From Diphasiastrum complanatum (lineage: Eukaryota; Streptophyta; Lycopodiopsida; Lycopodiales; Lycopodiaceae), in contig CM055095.1 of assembly GCA_029204225.1 (NCBI GenBank), forward strand, positions 37,348,597 to 37,412,596: DNA of 64,000 bases, read 5' to 3'. The notes below the pieces were generated by a model that was given only the letters and a program-made list of their open reading frames with translations, was not told where the DNA came from and did no database searches. Position numbers and translations under genes: made by a program. This document shows, one piece after another, positions 23,879-35,707 of this stretch; the stretch's first letter is position 1; each line of letters starts with the position of its first letter.

Positions 23879-24275
23879 TTAGAAATAGTAAAGCTCAATC
23901 GTGATTGTACAATAATTTAACATTTTTGGTTATGACTATACAGTTAATTAGAAATGTAATGTTTCAGTTTGGTAGGTAGGCTTTAGTTAAGAAGCCTGCC
24001 CGGGGGCTTTTCTCAGGCCGATAACAGGATTACATTTGTATATAGCCTAAAATGCCACATAGAGGCCAACGATGAATTTCATGCATTTATTAGGCTCATG
24101 CCATGTGGCTTCCCCATGCTAAAGGGGACCTTTGCTTGTATATGGACACTTTCTTTGTAATAATGATTGGTTTTGCTTTGTGAGCTCTTTGCTTATGTGA
24201 GCTCCTCCATCACTTTGTTTCTTGTGGATGTTGGTTATGATTTTGATGGATGGCAATTAGTCAGTGATTGCATCT
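23879..24275 (+). repeat. Possible LTR with upstream purine tract
   Basis: AAGAGAGGGAG at 23868-23878 looks like a polypurine tract. The DNA that follows has a TATATAG promoter-like motif and T-rich 3' part before 24275. No partner copy or clean TG...CA ends were established. Confidence 0.3.
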
Positions 24276-24699
24276 CTGATATGTACTCTCCACTAGATCC
24301 GAATTTTCACATAGAATGTTAATTTATTCTTCATAAGAAACAAGAAGCATGTTGAGAGCATCATTTGGTTATCTTTACTAAGCTTAACCATTGTGTTAAT
24401 GAGGTTAGTCATGTTCTGAGAAATTTTCGTGAGGCTTTTGGGGTTTGGCGAGGAGGATTTTATGACACTTTCCTGGCACCAGTGATTTTGGCATTGATCA
24501 GGAAATCTCACCAAAGAAAAAAGGGGGCTTTTCAAATTTAAATTTTGGTGGAAATCATGTGGAAATGAAGACAACAAGTGCATTTGCATTGCTTGAGAAA
24601 GATGGAGTTGGGCTTTGGAAATAAAAAAGAAGGGAGGTACAAGTTTTTTTTCAACTACCAAGTTCAAGTGCACATCATTGCTAGATCTGATTTTTCATC

Positions 24700-25864
24700 A
24701 TTACAAAAGTTTATATGGACTCAAGAGGGTAGCAAATAGCTAGCTATACACTCATCTTCATCCTTTTTACTTCAAGTTTGATGAAGACCACATTATCTCA
24801 TGCCATTGCTTTAAGGTGAAGATATTTTTTTTCACTCTATATAGTTAATTGGAATTTGATAGAATCTTGTATGATCTTAATCAAAACTTTGGGATGGAAA
24901 ATGATGCTATTTCTCATGATTTGACAAGGATAATAATCTATAAGCATTAGAATGTTGTTTGTGCTTTTGATAATCAGGTGATAGATCTCGGACCAATTCG
25001 TTATTTACTTGGGATTCAGATCCTTCGGGATAGAATGATATTTCTAAGCCAACAAAGGTATTTACAAAATATTCTTGAGAAATTTGAAATGTGAATCAAA
25101 GCCAATTGATTCACCAATGGATCCAAGACTTATACTCAGTAAAGATGTGTCTTTTGACACTTACTAAAAATTTTGACATGAAAAATGATCCATACCACTC
25201 ACTAATTGGCTCATTGATGTACGCGATGGTGTGCACCAGAATTGATCTGGCATGTAGAGTTACCACACTCTCTTAATTCATGTCAAATATAGGAATTTAA
25301 TATTAAAAAGCACTCAAAAGAGTGATGAAGTATATTCAAGCAACAGAGAACCAAGCTCAATTATTCTAGTAATTTTGCTACATAAGTATGTCTATTTGGC
25401 TATTATGATTTGGATTGGAGAGGAGAATCAGACACCAAAAAATCTTCTTTTGATTACTATTTTTATTTATCTTCTGCACCAATTTATTGGAATAGCAGAA
25501 ACAAAAGTCAATCTCATTGTCCTCAACTGAAGTTGAATATGTAGTAGCAACACAAGTAACTAAAGAAGCCATTTGGTTGATATTCTACAAGATTTAAACT
25601 TCAAATATATCAAATTGACTACCATCTATTGCGATAATATCAGCAAAATTCAACTTACTCTCAATTCTAGATTTCATTCTAGGACTAAACATATCAAAAT
25701 TCAATTTTATTTTGTTTGAGAGAAAGTACATTCAAAACATGTAAAGTCGATCTATTGTTTGACAAATAGTATGGTAACTGCTAAGGATTTGCCTAAGAAC
25801 AAGCATATTATGTTTAAGAAAATGTTAAATTTGAAGATTATCTAAAGTGTTTGAAGTTGAATTA
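24700..25864 (+). mobile_element. Ty1/copia fossil C: RT and RNase H
   Basis: RT motifs SLYGLKRVA (about 24703), VIDLGPIRYLLGIQILRD (about 24980) and YHSLIGSLMYAMVCTR (about 25195) are followed by RNase H motifs SLSSTEVEYVVATQ (about 25520) and AKDLPKNKHIMFKKM near 25780. TGTTGGAATTTG at 25865 may be the 3' LTR start. No gag, protease or integrase is seen. It is heavily broken and looks old. Confidence 0.85.
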
Positions 25865-28800
25865 TGTTGGAATTTGAATTCCATTTCAAACCCCATTCGA
25901 TCCAATTGCCTCTATATACATTACCATCTATTTCTTTCAGGTATCCACGACAGAGTCCAAGACATGGTTATTTAGTTGGGAACCTATTGCAAATGAAGAA
26001 CCTGTAGACATATAGCAAGTTCGAGACAGGTTCGTGACAATACACAAAGTCAATCGAATATGTCAAAGGAGGAATGTCTTTAGTTTTGTTCTCTCTACTT
26101 ATGCCATCATCTACAACTCTCTCCCTGAGCAACTTGTTTGACCTCTTTCCTAACCACGATTCTACCCTCCTCTGATCTTGATCTACTTCCAAGGTTGCCT
26201 AAATCTATTTCTACCTACCTAGTGTATTTATGCTCCTCTTCCATGCTCTACTTCTTTCATATTAGCGTGCTTCGTAGTCCCATTAATCTCTGCAAACGTC
26301 ATGTTGCTATCAAGGATCTTTTTGTTCATCTTGATGCTATATTTGTTCTAGTTCTCAATGTTGCCTTATAAAAAATAAAGGATAAGAGAAAATGACACAA
26401 TACTAGTTTGATGATCCTTGGACTTGGACAATTTTGTTTTGAATGACAATCTCTTTGAAAAGTTCGACAAATCGGAAAGAAAAACAACATAGCATGAAGT
26501 TTGTTGCTTGTAAAATTGACCATTGAAGATTGAAATTTTCACTATGCAAAAGCACCAAGCTCTTACAAGTACCGAAACGAAAAAATATAATGTTGTATGG
26601 GACTTGGCCTAAGTGAAAAGAAAACAAAAACTAGTACTTGTATTGCAAATCCAATAGTAAATTTTTTTTGTAGTAAGCCCAAGTTGCAATCAATCAAATA
26701 CACAACTCCATACATGTTCTTAAATAAGACAATCATTTTTAAGCACTACTTTATCATCTATGGGCCCAATTACTATGTTGACAATAATAGATGGTTGTAG
26801 ACCTAAAACAACAAATCACTCTTAGGGAGAACATTTTAAATTTCCAACCTCTCTCTTTTTCATCTTTCGGACCTCAAAGAGAAATGATTGATTTTGGTGT
26901 CTTAAGCTATTTGTAAGAGAATTCCAATTAATGCAGATCTTTGAAGGAAATTGATTGAATTAGTTGTCTATGCTTTTCGTAGTTGGAAATGCTTTGTGTA
27001 TGATGTTTGGTGCTTTCACACTTAGTTTGATGCCAATAATTGTAATTGAGTTCAAAAAAATAATTATTTCAATAGTCATGCATCTTAATTGTATTTGAAA
27101 ATATCAAAATTGTACCTAGGTAAAGTACACATACTCCTAGTCATGATTTGATGTTTCAACTTGCCATATTAGCATATCATTGACTCATCACCAGATTGTA
27201 GGTAGGTATAATATGAATATCTCTAATCATGATGTGATGTTTAAACCTTCCATATAAACATATACAGGGACTCTTGATTACGACTATTGATAGCATTGTC
27301 TCTTTGGTGTTTTCCTTAATTCTAGTTTTTTAGCTTCCATTGCAATAAATGAAGATAAGACCGGAGAGTTTGCATAAAAAGTATTCTTTGGTACCATGTT
27401 CTCCTTGCAAAAGTAACAATGTTATGCTCGCTCTTTGAAAGCATGCTATTACCTTCAAGAACAAAGAACATGCTAACAACCATGTGGTAGTTTATTATTA
27501 TTTTCTTTGTCTAAAACTTTCATATTAGCACATACATTCACTTGCATTAACTTCTAGCATATGCTCAATTAGAGTAGGGGTTCTATGTCAAGAAGAGGGA
27601 GACAAGATGCAAACCTTCATTGGTTACATGTAACCCAAGGTAATCAACCGTTTGACTAACTCAATTACAATGAAATGCCAAATGTAAAAGCCTATTTGCT
27701 TGCTTATGCTTATCATCTAGTAGTGTGCTTGTTTGTTGCTTGTATTGAGTTTATTCTTGTGGAATCAATGATTGCCATCATGAGAATAGACCTTAAGGGA
27801 AAAAAAAACTGGCTAAAGTTGCAAAGGCCCTTACCCTCTTTTGTGACTGCTTTAATTTTTTCTTGCATCCCCTTTGTTCAGCTGAGTAGGTTTGAATTTC
27901 AAACATCAAGGTCGTCTTAAACAACACACCACAAGTTGGGTTGTTACACATCAGGCAAATAGTAAAACCTCTTTGCATGAATGTAACTCAATTAGGGGGG
28001 ACGTTGTCATAAATTTTGTGAATGAATTAATGCACAATCCTCCTTTATTACGAGCTCAAATCTCCATGAGATCAGGAAAGAGCTTTATCCTCTGGCCGAA
28101 TTGTAAAACAATGACAATTTCAGATTTACATACAAACTACGGTGGAGATTGCCCCGCAACTTAGCGACTAAAAACTGCGAGATATGAATAACTTTTTGAC
28201 CTTGAAAAGTGGCTATGTACAGACTTTTAATTTTTGTGCAAAAGATATGAACTCTCCACATGAAATCAGTACAGAAATGTGAATTATAAAACATGGGCCT
28301 AGTGAGAAGCCGATTTTCTCACCCCCATGCTACGAAAATTGCTTAAATCCTTACATACTCTTTATCTTAAATCCTTACCATATGATCATTCATGAAATTT
28401 TCTATAAGTAGGTGATCTCTGTTTCAAAATCCTGCCTACTCTGCCAGGCATTCATATGTGCCATCAAAGACTTTGCCCATGGCGCCCACACCCAGTAACA
28501 ATGGCTTGAAGACTAGCCCAAAGGAATTGTTTTGGATGCGGCGCAGGGTGGGGCTAGCTCCCAATGGCATTAGGACTCGTTCATCCTGTCAAACACAACT
28601 ATTACTCCTGCTCTCTATTTCGTGCTATTTGCTAATGCATTTACTATTAGACACCTAGGTGTTGGCTAGATGATGTGCATCCAATTACAGTGTTGAATGC
28701 TTATCAGATATAGATCTACTCCACCTATTATGAAAAATACTTATCTAGGGAGCAAATAACTGCTTGAAGCCTACACCACTCCTCAGACCATGCTATTTCT

Positions 28801-28907
28801 GCAAACCACCCTTATCAACATATTCAGCTTATTCTGCAGTTTTAGAACCCCCAAAAGAACATCATATCCAACATTAACAAGAATCCGTCATTGATTGTTT
28901 ACATATA
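25865..28907. other. Stretch without recognisable genes
   Basis: The first part may be the LTR of copia C. The rest has only short, unconvincing open frames. A diverged direct repeat of about 40 bp (TCATGAT-TGATGTTT... CCATAT-A-CATAT) lies at about 27138-27177 and 27218-27257, period 80 bp. An open frame of 66 codons at 28458-28658 matches no family I know. Confidence 0.5.
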
Positions 28908-29111
28908 CGTAATGGATTTTTGGTGACTATTCTGTCCATTTTTGAACAGATTAAAAAGCAGAATAGTCACCTGTTTTTTTTTTTTAAATTAGTGCAAATT
29001 CTGCCTGCGTCTGCCACATGGCAACATCGGATTAATCTCAAATTTTTTAAGTGCTAATTCTGCTTGCACCTGCCAAGTGGCAGCTAAGGATTGGTCCAAA
29101 AATCCATCACG
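28908..29111. mobile_element. MITE-like element with 16-bp terminal inverted repeats
   Basis: The left end CGTAATGGATTTTTGG (28908-28923) is the inverted complement of the right end at 29096-29111 with one mismatch. Inside is a perfect 13-bp inverted repeat GGTGACTATTCTG (28922-28934) against CAGAATAGTCACC (28959-28971). A diverged direct repeat also contains TTCTGC(C/T)TGC and CTGCCA--TGGCA. There is no coding capacity and no clear target duplication. The size and ends fit a non-autonomous DNA transposon. Confidence 0.6.
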
Positions 29112-30085
29112 CAATGGAAGGGGCCGGGCAGAGGCATTATTTTGATGCTCAAGCAGAACATAAAATTAGCAGCCCACTATCGTCTTTTCCAGAAATGCAA
29201 AGGGGATGACAACACATTCTATCTGATTCAACCGTTCAGCAAACTTCTCATGCAAAAGCTGGAAGTATTGTAAGCAAAGTTAACCCATTTCACTATCAGA
29301 TTTACAGCTATGAATTTTTTTCTGATCAAACCAAGGAGAGCGATGTGATTCCAGTTGCATGAGGACTGAAAATAGGAGAATAAAGATATTCACAAAAAAT
29401 GCTTCTTAAGACTCTATTTCATACAAAACATCCATAGAACATTTACTAGAACTGAATACAACACAGGATAATGTAGCATAAACCCAGAACAGAGCAACAG
29501 AGTAATACTGATAGTACAAAGCTCAAAGTATAAATATTATCTTTCAGAAGGAATCACATCTCAAAAAAACTAGATAAAACTTGTTGAGACCGAGCGTTCT
29601 CCATACAATCTGGTACTAGTTTTGATCCCCCAAAAATAAACCATACTTGAGGATCAACAGAGTAAAGATGGGATGAACCAAGAACCGACTTCCTCACAAT
29701 CTTCTAATGTGTATGAATCCAAATTGTGAGAAACACGTATAATAATTTTCAAGCATTATAAATAAACTCTACTATGCGATGAAAGGACAAACATATCAAC
29801 ATTCTCAAAACTTCTTTTTGGACCTGCTAGTACCATTTTCAATGCAAACCCTTCTAGTCACATCAAACAATGAGGACAGCAGGTGAAAGGGAAAGAGATG
29901 AAAATATGTGCATAGCAGGTATATGTATACTTACCAGAAGAATTGATAAAAAGACGTTGTATTCCTTATAACAAGTTCTCATGTAGCTATTCCAGTCTGC
30001 CTTTCTATCAGAATAGTACTATATATCACTATAGTCACGACCCAGTAATTAGTGGACTAAAAGGAAAGGGAAAGACTTTCAAACT
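29112..30085. other. Stretch without recognisable genes
   Basis: AT-rich DNA, no coding signal recognised on either strand. It may be downstream flank of the minus-strand gene at 31 kb. Confidence 0.4.
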
Positions 30086-30421
30086 CTATTCTTGAATTTG
30101 AGAGTCTCCAGAAGGCTTCAGTGCCAAGTCTGAACTCAATGAATCAGAGCCTACCGCATCGTTAAAGCTAAATAGGAGAATTATGCTTATGGCTCGGCGC
30201 TTGACTGCCAGAAAACATATTTCTGCAATTGATGGGGCTTGAGTGTAAGGGGGGAAGTCCTTAAAAGGCATGGGATGCCCCGAAGACCTTATGATTCTTT
30301 TCAGCAAAAAGTAAACCTTCAACTGTGCAAATGGTTCTGAATAAGACCATCAACCTTAGAAACTTTGAGCCTCTTCGTCATGGTCACAGGTTTGCCACGG
30401 ATAGTGAACAAGCTCAAAGAC
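30086..30421 (-). other. Small open frames downstream of the At5g19025-like gene, possible extra exon
   Basis: On the minus strand a splice-acceptor-like TTTTGCTTTTGATCAG is followed within 10 bp by an ATG at 30421. That ATG opens 34 codons (MSLSLFTIRGKPVTMTKRLK at the start). A second open frame without ATG (30086-30322) follows in another frame. They could belong to a 3' UTR exon of the gene at 31128 or to a separate small gene. No family is recognised. Confidence 0.25.
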
Positions 30422-31127
30422 ATGGTCTCACCTGATCAAAAGCAAAAGCAGGAGCCCACATTGCGGAGAATGATCTTATGGCACCAAGATCACACCTACA
30501 ATCGTTCTTATGCTCACTGCTAGGAGTATAAACATAAATCAATACCACTTCCAGCCAATATCTCATTTCCCTGTCCAAGACTTTCTTTTAACTGCTAGAT
30601 CCCTTGCAAGCAGTTGTTTTGGACATTTATTGACGCAAGAAATTAACTTACTACCGGCCAACTATCTACAAACAAGGAGGTAATTATCTGAATCTCTTCC
30701 AAATGCATAATCTGCCCACCCACCATCCTGTGATTATCTACTGTGAAGGGGCCAACCCTTGCATTTTGCCCCCAACCTACACAGTTGCTACAATACAGCT
30801 CATACCTTTTCTAATTCAGAGTATTCCACTACTGCTAAATCTGACCGACAGTATTTCTAAATCTCAAGTACGACTGGACACTGAATGGCACTTCTTGATC
30901 CCAGAAAGGTCGAGTTTTTACACTGCTTGTCACACCTTTCCATCACGTAGCTATAGATTACATATATATGCCCAACTTTTGTATTTGATTCACTGCAATC
31001 CGCCGTATCCAATCTCTCTAGGAGTGACAGCGTCTACAGCTTAAGATCTGATTCACAACAAGTTGAGAAAATTCAAAGAAACTGCTTATAAGATTTCTTT
31101 CCCTTACCCTTCTTCCACTGAGATCAT

Positions 31128-31862
31128 TTATTTCTTCGCCCTGCGAGTTTTCTTAGGCGCCCACACTTCAAAGCGGGCAGCAGGACAGCCGCATGGAGCT
31201 CGATAGATAAGTACCGCTCTGCCGTTGGGTGGCGCTATTCTTTTGAGTTCAGCCTCAAGCTCTTTCTGATCCTGAGTGAGTTCCACTCCCCTATTCCATG
31301 GAAGTGGCTCCCGCGGATCTTGCAATTTTACACATTCTTCCGTCTCCAGCTGAATATCGAATTCCACAGCTTTACGAAGGCCTTTGCACTGCGGATTTCG
31401 GCACTTCCTCGACTTGTGTTGATAGATCTCCCATGCGCCAATCACTGACACAAAGGTGAGGAGCACGCCGGAAGCATAAGCTACTGGCGCTTCATATACA
31501 ATCTCTCCAATAAATAAAAAGGTTGCTGGCAAGAGCTCTGATGCCCCACTGCAAGCATATTTGAAGTAGGGCGTGAAGAGAATCCCGCAAGCTCCTAAAA
31601 CCAGGAAAAGGACTAGAATATCGATTGCAGCTGCTGAAGATTGTTGGCAGAGAGAGGGGCAAGAAGCTACTGTGGCGGCTTTCTTTGTTTTATGATGGTG
31701 ATTGTGAGGGAACTGAGAGTTTCTGTGTTGAGGCGAGTTGATGGCCGATTGATCGCTCGATGCGTTGAGGGAATTGGTCATTTTGCAATGGTTCTCATAT
31801 TCCCTGCAAAAGGATGCAAGGCCACGATAGTCTACCGAAGCTACTCCTCTGAAATCCACCAT
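31128..31862 (-). CDS. At5g19025-like protein, ribosomal protein L34e superfamily, membrane-anchored
   Basis: A single uninterrupted frame of 244 codons. The family is a plant-specific group of uncharacterised proteins annotated as ribosomal protein L34e superfamily; the exact role is unknown. The start is set at the first ATG (31860-31862, MVDFRG); the open frame runs further upstream but has no earlier ATG. Residues 1-65 are polar and His/Ser/Asn-rich. The conserved CPSLCQQS motif (68-75) leads into hydrophobic segments at about 77-97, 109-122 and 125-145, so two or three membrane passes. The C-terminal soluble part has SRKCRNPQCKGLRKA (151-165), EECVKL (175-180), IAPPNGRAVLIYRAPCGCPA (209-228) and a basic KKTRRAKK tail. 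Four Cys (154, 159, 224, 226) could bind zinc; this is inference. It appears intact and is the one clear host gene here. Confidence 0.88.
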   Translation of the reverse strand: MVDFRGVASVDYRGLASFCREYENHCKMTNSLNASSDQSAINSPQHRNSQFPHNHHHKTKKAATVASCPSLCQQSSAAAIDILVLFLVLGACGILFTPYFKYACSGASELLPATFLFIGEIVYEAPVAYASGVLLTFVSVIGAWEIYQHKSRKCRNPQCKGLRKAVEFDIQLETEECVKLQDPREPLPWNRGVELTQDQKELEAELKRIAPPNGRAVLIYRAPCGCPAARFEVWAPKKTRRAKK

Positions 31863-32720
31863 CAGAACAAAGTGTAGAGATTGAGAACGTTGACAAGCAA
31901 ACAAGATTTGATGAACATCAGAAGCAAAGGAAGCTAACAAGCTGTTCAAAATTCAATAACAACTTATGGATCGTCCAACAACAATACGGAAAAGTAAGAC
32001 GGACAAGCTGAAAGTGCAGCAATCCAATAAGCCGCTCCCGATAAGCTGCTGCTCTATTCCGAATCCAATCACTTGCTGTCGATCTTGCTATAAAACATCG
32101 ATTAGGGATCTTTATGTCAATGAAATACGACAAGTCATGTTGGTAGAGATGCAGAGCTGGTTGTGACAAATAAAACTCCTGCTGCAGAAACAGTGGATCA
32201 AATAGACAACTCTCAGGATCTAAACGCACCACAAACTTGTGTTGCAAACCAAGATTGAGAGCAAAAACGCATGAATCACAGAGATTTGACTGCACAAGAA
32301 GATTACTGTTCACACAGATTTGCAAATTGAAGGACTAGGAACATGATAAGGAGACGAATGGAACGTTACACACAGGAATCATACCATAGGATTCGTGATA
32401 GAAGCAATCGATCCAGGGCAAAATTGGGCTAATTCCTGAAGCAGGCAAGAAAAGGAAGCAGAAATTAAGGGAAAATATGGGAAAATGAACACGGAGAGGC
32501 GGATGCAAGGACGGGGAGGGAACAGCAAGGGACAGGAAGGCGAGAAGGCGATGGAAAAGAAGGGAAAAGCGGAAGAAGAAGAGGAGCAGGAGCAGGAGCA
32601 GGAGCAGCCATGCGAGGAGGAGGAGGACGAGGAAGAAGGAAAAATATGAAGGAAAAGAGAGAGAAGGGGAAGGGAAGGAGATGAGGGTTAAGGAACACCG
32701 CGTGTTTCACGCGCAGACAC
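31863..32720 (-). promoter_or_regulatory. Probable 5' leader and promoter-proximal region of the At5g19025-like gene
   Basis: On the minus strand 32465-32720 is strongly CT-rich with a (GCTCCT)n run at about 32583-32610, as in many plant leaders. An acceptor-like TTGCCTGCTTCAG and a donor-like ATG|GTATGA bracket a possible 51-bp leader exon (32385-32435). A short upstream frame MAAPAPAPAP starts near 32609. No TATA box was pinned down. Splicing is proposed from the signals only. Confidence 0.4.
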
Positions 32721-33400
32721 TCAGATTCCGGCCACGTGGTGTGATTGTCGGCCGAGATCTCTTAAACTTGCATTTGGAGAACGTGGGACAATCTGAACGG
32801 TGATAATTAGATCCAACGGTGGTGGTAGTGGATACTTTCGTGGCGTTAAGAAGCACAGCATGCTGTACGCGCAACCACTCAGATTTCTGCCACGTGGGAT
32901 GATTGTCGGCTGAGATCGCTTGAGTTTGCGTTTGGAGAACGTGGCACAATCTGAACGGTCTTGACTAGATCCAACGGTGGTGGTTGTGGATACGTCCGTG
33001 GCGGTAGGAATGGAAGGAAGGCAAGAAGAGAGGTGAACCGAGACGACTGTCGTGTTACTTTTCCATACAAGTAAAATGGACGCGATCCGGCTTAGCGACA
33101 CGAGCCAGACTACATTCTACCACTTAGATTGTCGCCACGTGGCAAACCAGCCAATCGATTATCTTGAAATAAAAGACGTGGCATAATCTGAACGCTGGCA
33201 GTGAAATCCAACGATCATGAGTCATAAAATTAGAGAAGACGCAATGGATGCCTAAGGGCACGTCACGTATCTAGCCCAAGCACTTCGATTCTCGCCACCT
33301 GGCACATTTTGCTACTGATCTCTATCCAACGGCTAATCTGAGAAACGTGGCAAAATCTGACCCTCCGTCACGAAATCCAACGGTGGAGGAACATGCCCGT
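32716..33400. repeat. Four degenerate repeats carrying G-box and ATCCAACGG motifs, upstream of the host gene
   Basis: Each unit reads approximately CACT-AGATT--GCCACGTGG, then ATYGTCGGC, then AACGTGGCA-AATCTGA, then ATCCAACGGTGG. G-box cores CACGTG lie at 32733, 32891 and 33136, and a decayed CACCTG at 33296. The second ACGT element (AACGTGG or GACGTGG) appears in every unit, and ATCCAACG in every unit. Units start 158, 245 and 160 bp apart. The array lies upstream of the minus-strand gene starting at 31862. CACGTG/ACGT elements are known plant bZIP and bHLH binding sites; use as an enhancer here is inference. Confidence 0.7.
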
Positions 33401-33575
33401 ATGGCTACATCAAGAAATAGAAGGCAGGGACAAAAATATTTATAATTTCTCTAAATCAATCTAATAAAAAGATAATTTGATTTTCAATAAAATGCGGAAT
33501 CTGATAAAAAATCAATTTTTTTATTTATATTTCTTTTATTTTATTATTAGCGTGTAATTGGTCTATTTTGTAATG

Positions 33576-33597
33576 CCCCCCCCCCCCCCCCCCCCCC
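33576..33597. repeat. Poly-C tract (22 bp)
   Basis: Twenty-two consecutive C, followed by ACCCACG. It is a candidate i-motif/G-quadruplex site and a possible assembly-length uncertainty. Confidence 0.95.
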
Positions 33598-33599
33598 AC

Positions 33600-34229
33600 C
33601 CACGAACGTTCCTCTTATGTGCAAAGGCCTTTATCACCCAAAGTAATATGCCCCCACCCATTCCCCACCCCATTGTGGAATTGACTTTTGAGGTGTTCCA
33701 ACTTTAGGTGTAAACTAAATGCATCTTTCGTCTTCATGGCTCTAGTGACTTTCCTTGCACATTAGGTTGTGTGTGGTACATCCGAGGACAACATATTCGG
33801 GACATTTTTGGATCTTATGAGGAGCCTTGGAAGGTCTCTTATCCATTCAAACCCCCTGACTTCTTTTCTATGATGTTGTCAAAAGAGGAACCATTTCTGG
33901 CTCCGCGTTTTTTTCTCCCCTTGGCAACGTATTTTGTTCTTGACACAAAAATTAGATGATAGCATTGTGGCATACCACACCGTTGTTGTCAGCGTTCAAA
34001 ATGAGAAATTTTCACTGAGCAAGATTGGATGAAAAAGTCAAACAATCAATGGCCCTAGAAAATGTTGCGCATTAGGCTTAAATGTTCGTTTCCTCACTTT
34101 GAAGGCTTAACATTCTTGAAATATAAATACTCGTGATTGAAGATAAAAAATACTTGGTCATTGTTTTAAGCACAATCATCCTAGAATTGTTGCATAGCGA
34201 CTCAAATGTTTTTCATCACTTCAAAAGTT
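33600..34229. other. Stretch without recognisable genes
   Basis: Only a 62-codon plus-strand open frame (33771-33959) without a recognised family; nothing else stands out. Confidence 0.4.
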
Positions 34230-34544
34230 CGAATATTTAGTTTTGTTTAGGGTTGGCTGGTAAAGCAATGGCATTTTGATTATGACAAAATAGGATTGTT
34301 GGAACATATTGATTTAGACTGATATCTGAAAGAAAGTTTCTCAACCATACTGCTTCCTTTGTAGCTTGAGAGGCTGCGATATACTCTGATTCAGTGGAAG
34401 ATAGAGCTATATCCAACGACAAAAGAGTGAAGTGGCTACATATTGCCAGATTTGGACTAGTGTCAAACACATAAAGAAGCAGTCAAACTCCTGGATCCAC
34501 AACCTCTCTAGCGCCATCAGCTCTTCCTACAAAGTAAGACCTCG
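34230..34544 (-). mobile_element. Ty1/copia fossil D: RNase H fragment
   Basis: On the minus strand the RNase H motifs ALSSTESEYIAASQATKEAV and WLRNFLSDI appear, and the end of the fragment reads QNAIALPANP. No other parts are present. It is an old, short fragment. Confidence 0.85.
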
Positions 34545-34796
34545 ATGACACGGTATATCGAAGCTCCCTCCTATATGCGCACAAATCTTTATTACTATCC
34601 AGTAGCGAGGCGAGAACCGTTTCCTGCCACCAGGGTCAAGAATATGATATTTTGGCCCAAGCTCACAGGCGTTGATACTGGCAACTTAGTCGAAGACATG
34701 GTTACCAATTGCCGTGTATTTTACCATAAGCACCATGGCAACCCTGATTGCGACATTAGATATTTTGAGGACAATTGCGGCCTGGTAGCATTTTGA
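34545..34796 (+). CDS. Hypothetical 83-residue open frame
   Basis: An ATG at 34545 opens 83 codons ending at 34796, directly abutting the copia D fragment. The composition is protein-like (HKHHGNPDCDIRYFEDNCG near the end) but no family is recognised and no splice or promoter signal supports it. It may be chance or a piece of an unknown repeat. Confidence 0.2.
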   Translation: MTRYIEAPSYMRTNLYYYPVARREPFPATRVKNMIFWPKLTGVDTGNLVEDMVTNCRVFYHKHHGNPDCDIRYFEDNCGLVAF

Positions 34797-34879
34797 CTGT
34801 TGTGCTGTCAATATTCTATATTTTGTGATTTGAATGATGGAATTGTTGCTACTATTGAAAATTAATAAAGTCACAACGA

Positions 34880-35640
34880 GTATTTATGTAGTCACTCCCA
34901 TTAATAATACAATATATTTATTATTTTCACAGTCAAAATTCACAAAATTTTGTATGATTTTCAATACGCTAATTTCATGATGTTGCGGTCAGTATTTAAA
35001 AAGGTAGTCATAGTCTTACTATTAGTACTCATAGTTTCATAACTCAATACTAGTCATAAAATTCATAATGTAGTATTTACAATTCATTACCAATATTTAT
35101 AATTTCACAATTTAATATACATGATTTGAAAGGGTCCATGAATTTTACAATTCGTGATTCTATAATCAAATCCACAAAATAGTCACAATCTATACGATTG
35201 GATGCTTACAATTTCAAAATCAATATTCAAAATTTGATTATCGATTATTATTTGATAATCATGATTTACAAAAGTCACAAGTTGATAATTATTGTTTTAA
35301 TAGATGAAAAATTGTGATATATTATTCACAATTACATCAATATAAATACTACAATTTTATAGATTTGTGATTCACGTATTTAAAATTCTAACGAACAAAA
35401 TTTGGAGTATTTACAAGTAGAATTCATAACATTCCCCGTCAGTATTTAGAATATTCATGAATAGTATTCATGTTTAATAAAAAACTGACAATCAGTGTTC
35501 AAAATATTCATACTTAGTAATCATGTTCCATATTCACAAATTGTATTTACAATCAATATTTTGAATATGAAGGTTTAGTATCCAAAGCATTAAGAGTATT
35601 CCCAATGTTTAGAATACTCACGAGTTCATTGAACCTTCTT
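34880..35640. repeat. AT-rich degenerate short-period repeat
   Basis: Phrases such as CAGTATTTA, ATTCACAAT, AGTATTCAT and CAATATT recur over about 750 bp without a fixed period. This looks like a decayed AT-rich satellite or minisatellite. No coding signal. Confidence 0.5.
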
Positions 35641-35707
35641 CAATGCATGACTACACCTATCAAATTCGAACTATCAATGCATGACTACACCTATCAAATT
35701 TGAACCA
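35640..35707. repeat. 34-bp tandem duplication
   Basis: CAATGCATGACTACACCTAT plus CAAATT(C/T)GAAC occurs twice, starting at 35641 and 35675. Confidence 0.9.

Noticed and set aside
31862-31949. Longer N-terminus for the At5g19025-like protein
   Set aside because: The upstream part of the open frame has no ATG (it begins with TTG) and does not resemble the family; ATG at 31862 is the first.
32465-32710. Pro/Ala-rich minus-strand frame as a gene
   Set aside because: It has no ATG at its start, is driven by (GCTCCT)n and CT-rich composition, and sits where the leader of the host gene is expected.
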